A stretch of 64,000 nucleotides of DNA, taken from NCBI GenBank assembly GCA_030145245.1, contig JAQYWC010000067.1, positions 82,493 through 146,492 of the forward strand, written 5' to 3'. A program made the position numbers and the translations under genes. The notes under the pieces were generated by a model. That model had not been told where the DNA came from. It saw nothing but the letters and a program-made list of their open reading frames with translations, and ran no database searches. The DNA is from Desulfobacterium sp. GTDB taxonomy: Bacteria > Desulfobacterota > Desulfobacteria > Desulfobacterales > Desulfobacteraceae. Numbering within the stretch: the stretch's first letter is position 1; every line of letters begins with the position of its first letter. Below, piece by piece: positions 55,025 through 62,000 of this stretch.

Positions 55025-55609
55025 TTAATCAGCGTAATAGGGACGAACGTCGATGCAGGGAATGCCTGCTGCTTTCGCAGCAGCAAAGCCCTGGGTTCCG
55101 TCCTCAAAGACAAGACAGGTTTCCGGGGCACACCCCATCAGCCGGGCCGATTCCAGGAAGATATCCGGGCTCGGCTTGGCCGGAATGGGCTCATCCGCCG
55201 TCAGGATCGCTTCAAACTCATTCAAAAGCCCGATGGCCTCAAGAATGATATGAACATTTCGCCGGGTTCCCCCGGAAGCCACGGACATGGGCAGCACACC
55301 CCGGTATTTACGGACCACGTCACAGACCGACACCACCTCCCGGGTGGCCTTGAGTTTCTCTACCACCAGTCCCTGCTTGTAGTCTGCCACCGACTTGGGA
55401 TCCAGGTCCTTGTTAAAGCTTTGGTTGTAGGCGCGGACAATATCCTGGCCTGCCACGCCGCACAGGTTGTCCAGGTAGTCAATGGAACAGGGGCAGCCAA
55501 AATGGTTAAAAGCATCAATCCAGGCCTTCCAGTGGACTTCCATGGTATACGCCAGGGTACCGTCGCAATCGAAAATAAGTCCTTTCACCGTGGGGTCGAT
55601 CTGTATCAT
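55025..55609 (-). CDS. HAD-superfamily phosphatase (beta-phosphoglucomutase/YqaB-like)
   Basis: 194 residues from ATG at 55609 (GAGG upstream; a TTG start 12 bases earlier overlaps that site). HAD motif I is FDCDGTLA, motif II SVASGG, motif III Lys in PAKPSPDIF and motif IV VFEDGTQG. The cap is the small helical type, as in fructose-1-phosphate phosphatase YqaB or beta-phosphoglucomutase. It would act on a small sugar phosphate in the cytoplasm. It is inserted, on the opposite strand, between the FecR-protein gene and the adenylate cyclase gene. Confidence 0.9.
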   Translation of the reverse strand: MIQIDPTVKGLIFDCDGTLAYTMEVHWKAWIDAFNHFGCPCSIDYLDNLCGVAGQDIVRAYNQSFNKDLDPKSVADYKQGLVVEKLKATREVVSVCDVVRKYRGVLPMSVASGGTRRNVHIILEAIGLLNEFEAILTADEPIPAKPSPDIFLESARLMGCAPETCLVFEDGTQGFAAAKAAGIPCIDVRPYYAD

Positions 55610-55723
55610 GATTTTCCTCAATGTTTTTTTGTTTCAATCAAGCAGGTAAGCCTCTGATCCGCTGCACGCACATTCTCCATCCGGCTTTGAGATATACCGG
55701 GATGTGATATACGAGTCAATGGG

Positions 55724-55750
55724 TAAGCCCCTTTTCATTGCCGGGGCTTA
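55724..55750 (+). other. Hairpin in the leader of the CHASE2 cyclase gene
   Basis: TAAGCCCC (55724-55731) pairs with GGGGCTTA (55743-55750) around an 11-base loop. It ends 35 bases before the likely start codon at 55786. It might mark the end of an upstream transcript or shape the 5' leader; no T-run follows. Confidence 0.35.
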
Positions 55751-55785
55751 TGGACCTCCGTACAGGGAAAATGGGAGACAACCGG

Positions 55786-58050
55786 ATGACCAGACAAAGC
55801 CCCTGGCCGACCCTCACCCCTTTCAAGGCCGGAGTTGCCATGATCTTTCTTGCCTGCCTGCTCTTCTACTCCTTTGGCAGCACCAAACCCGATCTCCTCC
55901 TGGCAACGGACAACCGGCTCCTGGACACCATGTTCAAATGGCGGGGGGCCCGGCCCACAACCGGGTCGGTGGTGATCGTTGATATCGATGAACGAAGCCT
56001 GCAAGCCATGGGCCAATGGCCCTGGCCCAGGAACATCCTGGCGACCCTTACCAACAATATCCACAGGGCCGGTCCAAGGGCCCTGGGGTTTGACATGGTC
56101 TTTCCGGAGCCGGACAGGAGTTCCCCCAGCCGCTTTCTCAAGGAGATCGAAAAATCCCTGCCCATGCCCCAGGCCCTGCCCCCCATCCTCCATGACCTCG
56201 AGAACCTTGACCACGACCGGATCTTCGGCAATGCCCTCTCCCGGGGCAGCACGGTGCTGGGCTATGTATTTCAAACCCGGAACGACGGGCTGAAATCCCC
56301 TGGAGACCAGCCCTTTCCATCGGCCAGAATCATTGTCGTCCCCTCAAATTACGGGTTCACGGACCTTGCCCTGATACCGGCCTACCGTGCCATCCTCAAC
56401 ATCCCATCCATTGCCACGGCAAGGAGCGAAGGGTTTTTCAACGTGTTCACCGATATCGAAGGCACCCTGCACCGGGTGCCCCTTATGATGGCCATGGACG
56501 GCGTGCCCTATCCCTCCATGGCCCTGGAAACCTTCCGCCTGGGCATGGAGATTTCCACCATCACCCTCCACGCCGCAACCCGGATAAAAGGCGGGACAAC
56601 ACCGATCCTGGGAATCAGCCTGGACCAGCGCTTCATCCCCACCGACGGTAACGGGCAGATCGCCGTCAACTTCAGGGGCCCGGCCAACAGTTTCCCCTAT
56701 GTACCGGCAATGGAGATCATCCAGGGCAAGAATCTCCACCGCCTGAAGGATAAGTTTGTCGTGATCGGCACCACCGCAGCCGGGCTCTTTGATTTCAGGG
56801 CCACCCCCTTCACCGCCACCTATCCCGGGGTGGAGGTGAACGCCACCATCATCGACAACCTCATGGCCCAGGATCCCCTGGTCTATGACATCCATACGGA
56901 GATCGGCCTCACCTACACCCTTGTGATTGCGGGCGGTTTGGTGCTCACCCTGATCCTGGTCCATGCCCCACCCCTGGCGGGCGCACTCACGGGCCTTGTG
57001 ATCATGGCTGGAACCCTGTGGGGCAACTATGCCGTTCTGTTCCTGAACAACAAGCAGGCCGGGGTCACCTTCCCCCTGATCTCCCTTCTTGCCATCTTTA
57101 TCCTTGTCACGACATTGAACTTCTTCAGGGAGGGACGGGACAAGCGCTACATCCAGCGGGCATTCGGCCATTATGTTTCCCCCCGGGTGGTGGAGCAGCT
57201 GATGGCCGACCCGGGCACCCTCTCCCTGACAGGCGAGCAGCGGGAGCTCACCATCATGTTCAGCGACATCAGGGACTTCACCACCATATCGGAATCCATG
57301 GACTCCCGGGATCTGGGCGCGTTCATGAACGAATACCTGACCATCATGAGCGACATCGTGATGGAGCACAACGGCACCGTGGACAAGTTCATCGGGGATG
57401 CCATCATGGCATTCTGGGGCGCCCCGGCCCATGACCCCCACCACGGGGTCAATGCGGTCAAAACAGCCCTTGCCATGCTTGAGAAACTAAGGGAGATGCA
57501 GGGGGTATGGATCCACCGGAACCTGCCCTTCATCGACATGGGGGTCGGCATCAACACAGGCCTTGTGAGCGTGGGGAACTTCGGGAGCAAGAACCGGTTT
57601 GACTACACGGTCATGGGGGACGCCGTCAATCTTGCATCACGCCTGGAAGGGGCCAACAAGAACTACGCCACCAACATCATCCTCTCGGAGTTCACAAAAA
57701 AAGCCATTGGGGAGAGCTTCTTCTGCCGGTATGTTGACCGGGTCCGGGTCAAGGGAAAAGAGAAGGCCGTGGAGATCTATGAACCCCTTGTCACCGGCAC
57801 GCCCCCCAAACCCATGGCAGACGAGGTCCACGCCTTTGAGGAGGCTGTCAGTGCCTATCGGCAGCAACGGTTCCAGGAGGCCTTAACCACCATGGAACAA
57901 CTGGACCGGAAAAGCCCCCAGCTCCTCTATCAAACCTATATTCACAGGATACACACCTATATGAAACATCCGCCGCCCCCGGAATGGGACGGGGTGGAGC
58001 AACGCCTGAACCCGCCCCAGCCGCCCCCGGATGCCAAGGGCAAGCCATGA
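55786..58050 (+). CDS. CHASE2-domain class III adenylate/guanylate cyclase
   Basis: 754 residues from ATG at 55786 (GGGAG 8 bases upstream); an ATG at 55771 is possible. A membrane helix (about 15-32) is followed by a large extracytoplasmic CHASE2 sensor (GARPTTGSVVIVDIDERSLQ then AMGQWPWPR, RALGFDMVFPEPD), three membrane helices (about 365-440) and a class III cyclase domain: metal Asp in MFSDIRDFT, Lys in DKFIGDAIMAFWG, and DYTVMGDAVNLASRLEGANK, whose Thr pattern favours ATP. It should make cAMP on sensing an outside ligand. The C-terminus adds a short TPR-like and a proline-rich tail. The FecR-type secreted protein nearby could be its partner, as the same pairing recurs in related bacteria. 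Confidence 0.93.
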   Translation: MTRQSPWPTLTPFKAGVAMIFLACLLFYSFGSTKPDLLLATDNRLLDTMFKWRGARPTTGSVVIVDIDERSLQAMGQWPWPRNILATLTNNIHRAGPRALGFDMVFPEPDRSSPSRFLKEIEKSLPMPQALPPILHDLENLDHDRIFGNALSRGSTVLGYVFQTRNDGLKSPGDQPFPSARIIVVPSNYGFTDLALIPAYRAILNIPSIATARSEGFFNVFTDIEGTLHRVPLMMAMDGVPYPSMALETFRLGMEISTITLHAATRIKGGTTPILGISLDQRFIPTDGNGQIAVNFRGPANSFPYVPAMEIIQGKNLHRLKDKFVVIGTTAAGLFDFRATPFTATYPGVEVNATIIDNLMAQDPLVYDIHTEIGLTYTLVIAGGLVLTLILVHAPPLAGALTGLVIMAGTLWGNYAVLFLNNKQAGVTFPLISLLAIFILVTTLNFFREGRDKRYIQRAFGHYVSPRVVEQLMADPGTLSLTGEQRELTIMFSDIRDFTTISESMDSRDLGAFMNEYLTIMSDIVMEHNGTVDKFIGDAIMAFWGAPAHDPHHGVNAVKTALAMLEKLREMQGVWIHRNLPFIDMGVGINTGLVSVGNFGSKNRFDYTVMGDAVNLASRLEGANKNYATNIILSEFTKKAIGESFFCRYVDRVRVKGKEKAVEIYEPLVTGTPPKPMADEVHAFEEAVSAYRQQRFQEALTTMEQLDRKSPQLLYQTYIHRIHTYMKHPPPPEWDGVEQRLNPPQPPPDAKGKP

Positions 58051-58083
58051 TCCAAGCCAAGGCCGTACGGTGTGACTGTTAGG

Positions 58084-58110
58084 AAAGGCATTCCTGATCA
58101 GGTTGCCTTT
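58084..58110 (+). other. Nested hairpin after the cyclase gene
   Basis: AAAGGCA (58084-58090) pairs with TGCCTTT (58104-58110), enclosing the palindrome CCTGATCAGG. It lies 34 bases past the cyclase stop and 35 before the next start codon. Terminator or processing signal; there is no U-tract beyond TTT. Confidence 0.35.
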
Positions 58111-58144
58111 AACGGCACGATTGAATCGTTCAACGGAGGAAATT

Positions 58145-58729
58145 ATGGAGAAGGATTTAGCAAAACCAATAAAAACAGCGATACTTGTTATCGATATGCA
58201 ACGGGACTTCATTGACAAGGGAGCCCCCATCGAATGTCCGGGCGGAAGAGCCATTATCGGTCCCATACAGCGTTTATTGTCCGTTGCCCGCCACGAGAAA
58301 TTACCGGTGATTTTCACCCAGGAAGCCCATCGGTCCCAGGGTGTGGATTTCGGCCGGGAACTTGACGGAGAAGAACCCGTACACTGCGTGGAAGGAACTC
58401 CCGGTATTGAAATCGTACCTGACCTGGCCAGAAAGCCAGGAGAGTTTTTAATTGTTAAAAGACGGTACAGCGCATTTTTCGCAACGGATCTCGATCTGTT
58501 GCTCCGGGGCCTGGCCATTGACACGTTAGTGCTTAGCGGGGTTGCAACCGACGTGTGTGTAAGGGCCACGGCACAGGATGCCCAACAGTTGAATTACCGG
58601 GTCCTCGTACCTGGGGAATGCGTCGCCGGGACCTCTGTTGAGCAACATCGCGCCGCCCTTAAAAATATCTCTTATATTCTTGGCAAGGTATTGCCCCTGG
58701 ATGATATTATATCCATTCTCAAAAAATAA
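58145..58729 (+). CDS. Isochorismatase-family cysteine hydrolase
   Basis: 194 residues from ATG at 58145, with GGAGG five bases upstream (a longer frame begins 42 bases earlier). The catalytic triad is visible: Asp in VIDMQRDFID, Lys in VKRRYSAFF and Cys in SGVATDVCVRATAQ. The family hydrolyses isochorismate, nicotinamide, N-carbamoyl compounds or ureidoacrylate; the exact substrate is not clear, and an amidase of the ureidoacrylate/RutB sort is possible. It stands on its own between the cyclase and glycosylase genes. Confidence 0.9.
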   Translation: MEKDLAKPIKTAILVIDMQRDFIDKGAPIECPGGRAIIGPIQRLLSVARHEKLPVIFTQEAHRSQGVDFGRELDGEEPVHCVEGTPGIEIVPDLARKPGEFLIVKRRYSAFFATDLDLLLRGLAIDTLVLSGVATDVCVRATAQDAQQLNYRVLVPGECVAGTSVEQHRAALKNISYILGKVLPLDDIISILKK

Positions 58730-58825
58730 GATAACAGTAAGCTCTTTCTTCATTCTGGCTTATCGGTCTGAGAAATGGTATCTGACAGTATCAATATACC
58801 ATCAAGAAAGGCGGCCCAACCACAT

Positions 58826-59533
58826 ATGAAACTCGAATCAATAATCAAACAGCTGGTGGATGAACTCGATCCCCTGAAATTTAACACGCCGGTAACCCAC
58901 GTATATAACCCACTGGAATATGCTTACGCCCCGCACATGGATTATCTGAAGAAATACGGAAGCACCCCCAAGGAGGTTATCATGGTGGGGATGAATCCGG
59001 GACCTTACGGTATGGCTCAGACAGGGGTACCTTTTGGTGAAATTAAGGTGGTGACCGAATGGCTTGGCATCAAGGGAGAGGTCGGGGAACCGAAAGTCGT
59101 GCACCCCAAGCGTCCCATCGATGGATTTGACTGCAAACGGAGCGAGGTCAGCGGGAAACGTCTGTGGGGATGGGCAAAGAACAGGTTTAAAACACCCGAA
59201 CTGTTTTTCGACCGTTTTTTTGTGGCCAACTATTGCCCCCTGGTTTTCATGGAAGAGAGCGGCCGCAACCGGACACCCAACAACCTTCCTATAGCTGAAC
59301 GCAGGCAGCTCTTTGAAATCTGCGACAGGGCGCTGAGACAAACCGTGGAATATTTTTCACCCAAGCTTGTGGTAGGTATCGGGAAATTCGCGGCAGACCG
59401 GGCCAAAGCTGCCCTGTCCGGTCTTGATATTACCGTTGGACAGATTCTCCACCCAAGTCCTGCCAGTCCAAAGGCCAACAAAGGGTGGGAACCCCAGATC
59501 GAAGCAGAACTGGCGGCACTGGGAATCATATAG
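58826..59533 (+). CDS. SMUG1-type uracil-DNA glycosylase
   Basis: 235 residues, MKLESIIKQLVDELDPLKFN. The active-site motif GMNPGPYGMAQTGVPFGEI and the second motif HPSPASP identify the SMUG1 branch of uracil-DNA glycosylases, which remove uracil and oxidised pyrimidines from DNA. An in-frame ATG at 58775 would add 17 residues without family similarity; AAAGG lies rather far upstream of 58826, so the start is moderately sure. A strong terminator follows. SMUG1 is uncommon in bacteria but known from Geobacter-like genomes. Confidence 0.9.
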   Translation: MKLESIIKQLVDELDPLKFNTPVTHVYNPLEYAYAPHMDYLKKYGSTPKEVIMVGMNPGPYGMAQTGVPFGEIKVVTEWLGIKGEVGEPKVVHPKRPIDGFDCKRSEVSGKRLWGWAKNRFKTPELFFDRFFVANYCPLVFMEESGRNRTPNNLPIAERRQLFEICDRALRQTVEYFSPKLVVGIGKFAADRAKAALSGLDITVGQILHPSPASPKANKGWEPQIEAELAALGII

Positions 59534-59540
59534 AATTGCC

Positions 59541-59595
59541 TGAATGAATATGCCGTACCATTGGACGGCATATTCATTCAAAAGCGCTATTTTTT
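59541..59595 (+). terminator. Strong hairpin terminator after the SMUG1-like gene
   Basis: TGAATGAATATGCCGT (59541-59556) pairs perfectly over 16 bases with ACGGCATATTCATTCA (59565-59580). After about 10 bases a run of six T (59590-59595) follows. It begins 8 bases after the stop codon. Confidence 0.8.
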
Positions 59596-59912
59596 GAAAC
59601 CGAGATGAGCTGTTTAGGAAAAAGCACCATAGTATAATGTTTGTTAAACGGCCAATTTCGTACCCCAAAAGGTGCGTTTAAGCGTTGGCAACAGCCTCCA
59701 TCATAGCCACTACTCAATCATTTCAACCCATTACTGCGGCCCGACCCACACAAGCCATATCCGCATTGGAAGAAGCCCTTATTGAATTAAAAAAAAGTTG
59801 TCCTCCTGCTATCTCTGATCCATCAAAAAACAGTCAGAAGTTATCCTGGTGGCGACGTTTAATAAAAGATTAGGTAACTATTCAGCCTAATGACTAAACG
59901 CTTGGGCATAAA
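59581..59912. other. Intergenic region with a possible small open frame
   Basis: 332 bases between the SMUG1-like gene and the convergent YkgJ gene. A 62-codon frame starting with TTG at 59685 and ending at 59873 (final residues WWRRLIKD) has no ribosome-binding site and no recognised motif, so I do not call it as a gene. A TATAAT-like sequence occurs at about 59633-59638. Otherwise nothing stands out. Confidence 0.4.
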
Positions 59913-60353
59913 TCAGTCCTTATCGTTCTTCAGGGGCAGGCCGTAGGCGTTCTGGCCCAGAAGATGGATGGAATCCCGGCCAAACAGAGAAAGAAAGGTC
60001 CCGTCGGCCATATTGCACTTGAACCCACGGCAGGTCCTGGGGCGGTAATGGTAGATTTTACAGCAATACTTGCCGTCCCGTTTCTGAAGAAACACACAGC
60101 CTTTGTCATCCGGGTGAATCATGAAAATCTTGCCGTTTCTCCTTGCATCGGCCCTTGCCTGCTCCAGGCCTTTTTCCCGGATCTCCGCAAAGCTCAAGTC
60201 CACGCCCACGTGTCCCCCCATTTTTTCAATAAACGCCACCTCGTCTTCATGGAGGGTGATCTTCCGGTATTGTTTGCAGCAGGTGCCGCACTGGTTGCAC
60301 TCATGGAAAATGGACTTGAGCGCAGTATGGTCAACAGGGGGTGGGGTGGTCAT
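59913..60353 (-). CDS. YkgJ-family zinc/iron-chelating cysteine-cluster protein
   Basis: 146 residues. CNQCGTCCKQYRKI (about 19-32), GCVFL and CKIYHYRPRTCRGFKC (about 98-113) give the eight-cysteine pattern of the YkgJ (CxxCxxCC) family, thought to bind zinc or an iron-sulfur cluster. Function unknown in general. AAAGGA precedes the ATG; the gene starts 12 bases after the deacetylase-like gene and closes a three-gene unit with it and the GNAT gene. Confidence 0.88.
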   Translation of the reverse strand: MTTPPPVDHTALKSIFHECNQCGTCCKQYRKITLHEDEVAFIEKMGGHVGVDLSFAEIREKGLEQARADARRNGKIFMIHPDDKGCVFLQKRDGKYCCKIYHYRPRTCRGFKCNMADGTFLSLFGRDSIHLLGQNAYGLPLKNDKD

Positions 60354-60365
60354 GATCGGTTCCTT

Positions 60366-61391
60366 TTACAGTGTCCAGAATTCGTTGAGGGGATGATTAT
60401 GGAGAAGGGCATGGGCCCGGGTGGAATGAAATATGCCCACCCGGGGCTGATCCGGGGCAAGCAGGCTGTCGATGGTGGCCAGAACAGCTTCCTCCAATGA
60501 GTCCGGGTTATACCCGCCCTCAAGGAGATAGAGCAGCCTGCCGTCACAGATATCCCGGGCACAGTGTTTTATCATGGTGGTAACCGTGTGATACCAGTGA
60601 GTGGTCAGCACAGTGGCGCTGATGGGGTCGGCTTCATGGCCGTCATACCCCGCCGATACCAGGATGATCTGGGGCATGTACTGTTCCACCACGTTGTTGA
60701 GAAGCTGGCCGAACAGATAGGTATATTCGGCATCGCCAAAAAGACTGTGAACCGGGATATTTATGGTATGGCCCCTTCCTGCGCCCTCACCGATCTCCCC
60801 GGGGGTGCCGCTGGGCAGGAACAACCCTTTCTGGTGGACTGAGATGAACATGACCTGGTCTGAATCATAGAACACCTCCTGGGTGCCGTTGCCATGGTGG
60901 ATATCAAAGTCAAGGATCAGGATACGGCTGAGCTGATAGCGGGTCTGCAGATATTTCGCTGTAATGGCAACATTATTCAAAACACAGAACCCCATTCCCC
61001 GCCCGGGTTCGGCATGGTGGCCCGGGGGCCGTATCAACGCAAAACCGTTGCGGATAGTGCCGTCCATCACCCGGTCCGCCATCTCCATGCACCCGCCTGC
61101 GGCCAGCTGGGCCGTGGCAAGGGACTGGTCCATCAAATAGGTGTCCCGGTCATAGGAAAACGGGTTGGGCTTGACGGCATGCTCCCTGACCTGGTTGATA
61201 TAAAAATTGGAATGGACCTGCTCTATCTGCTCAAAAGACGCTTCCCGTGGGACCACGCTCGTAAATGCGCCCCTGTACCGTTCTTTTATCAAGGGATAAA
61301 GCCGGCGGAGCCGTTTGGGGTTTTCCAGGGAGCGGGGTTCAATGGCGTGATCGAAATACCGGTCATCCATGAGAATACCGAGTTTATTCAT
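60366..61391 (-). CDS. Histone-deacetylase-family zinc amidohydrolase
   Basis: 341 residues starting MNKLGILMDDRYFDHAIEPR. It has the class II-like catalytic region IRPPGHHAEPGRGMGFCVLN, zinc ligands in LDFDIHHGNGTQ and SAGYDGHEADP, and the catalytic Tyr in LLEGGYN. Bacterial members deacetylate acetylated lysines, polyamines or acetoin-related substrates. The ATG overlaps the 3' end of the GNAT gene by 8 bases, so translation of the acetyltransferase and the deacetylase is coupled. Whether they act on the same target is unknown. A longer upstream start inside the GNAT gene is not used. Confidence 0.93.
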   Translation of the reverse strand: MNKLGILMDDRYFDHAIEPRSLENPKRLRRLYPLIKERYRGAFTSVVPREASFEQIEQVHSNFYINQVREHAVKPNPFSYDRDTYLMDQSLATAQLAAGGCMEMADRVMDGTIRNGFALIRPPGHHAEPGRGMGFCVLNNVAITAKYLQTRYQLSRILILDFDIHHGNGTQEVFYDSDQVMFISVHQKGLFLPSGTPGEIGEGAGRGHTINIPVHSLFGDAEYTYLFGQLLNNVVEQYMPQIILVSAGYDGHEADPISATVLTTHWYHTVTTMIKHCARDICDGRLLYLLEGGYNPDSLEEAVLATIDSLLAPDQPRVGIFHSTRAHALLHNHPLNEFWTL

Positions 61392-61947
61392 AATAGTATT
61401 GGTAGATGGAAGACTGTTGATATTGTGGGCGACAAAGCCGGAACAGGTATCCAAGGCGGGTCACCTGGTAATCATCGTAGGTGAGGGACTCAACCTGTTC
61501 AAAGCCAAGTTTTGCAAGACAGCGCTGCTGGGCCATATTGTTGATATCGGTGTACATATTAATTTCATCTATTTTCAAGCGTTCAAACAGGTTGATGATG
61601 AGATATTTTTGCGCCTCGGTCCCATACCCCTTTTTCCTTGCCCTGGGCACCGATATCTTCAGGGCAACCACCGCACACTCGGCTCGTTCCGGCCTGAGCC
61701 AGTAATGGATAGACCCGATGGGTATCCCGTCCTTTATTTCAATAATAAAGGTCTTGGTCTTCTTGCTCCAGAGGAGACCCGCTTCAAGCTGGGCATACCC
61801 GGTCTCCTCATCGATGGCGTGGGGGGAGAGGTATTTACCATGGGCGATCTCGCTGCCGCTCCAGGCCACAACCATGGGAATATCCCCGGGCAGTACCCTT
61901 CGCAGCCGGAGCCGTGGCGTAAATAATTCATTACCGTATAGTGTCAT
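61384..61947 (-). CDS. GNAT-family N-acetyltransferase
   Basis: 187 residues. The RimJ/RimL-like acetyltransferase fold begins LFTPRLRLRRVLPGDI and contains the acetyl-CoA pyrophosphate-binding RARKKGYGTEAQKYLI, then RCLAKLGFEQVESL. It would transfer acetyl from acetyl-CoA to an amine, perhaps a protein N-terminus, lysine or small molecule. It is the first gene of a unit with the deacetylase-family gene, which it overlaps by 8 bases. The Shine-Dalgarno is weak. Confidence 0.87.
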   Translation of the reverse strand: MTLYGNELFTPRLRLRRVLPGDIPMVVAWSGSEIAHGKYLSPHAIDEETGYAQLEAGLLWSKKTKTFIIEIKDGIPIGSIHYWLRPERAECAVVALKISVPRARKKGYGTEAQKYLIINLFERLKIDEINMYTDINNMAQQRCLAKLGFEQVESLTYDDYQVTRLGYLFRLCRPQYQQSSIYQYYYE

Positions 61948-61961
61948 AACGCATCCGTAAC

Positions 61962-61990
61962 GCCCGGTTGAAGTACAGCTTCAACCGGGC
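61962..61990. terminator. Hairpin between the chemoreceptor and GNAT genes
   Basis: GCCCGGTTGAAG (61962-61973) pairs perfectly with CTTCAACCGGGC (61979-61990) around five bases. It starts 10 bases after the chemoreceptor stop on the minus strand. No T-run follows, so termination may need help or the structure may protect the 3' end. Confidence 0.55.
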
Positions 61991-62000
61991 AGCGTATCGC

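Noticed and set aside
56344..57444. Long open frame (366 codons) on the minus strand
   Set aside because: Antisense to the CHASE2 cyclase, whose motifs are unambiguous; the translation is low-complexity Gly/His/Asp-rich.
59685..59873. 62-codon open frame with TTG start
   Set aside because: No ribosome-binding site, no motif and no conserved context; kept only as a note in the intergenic entry.
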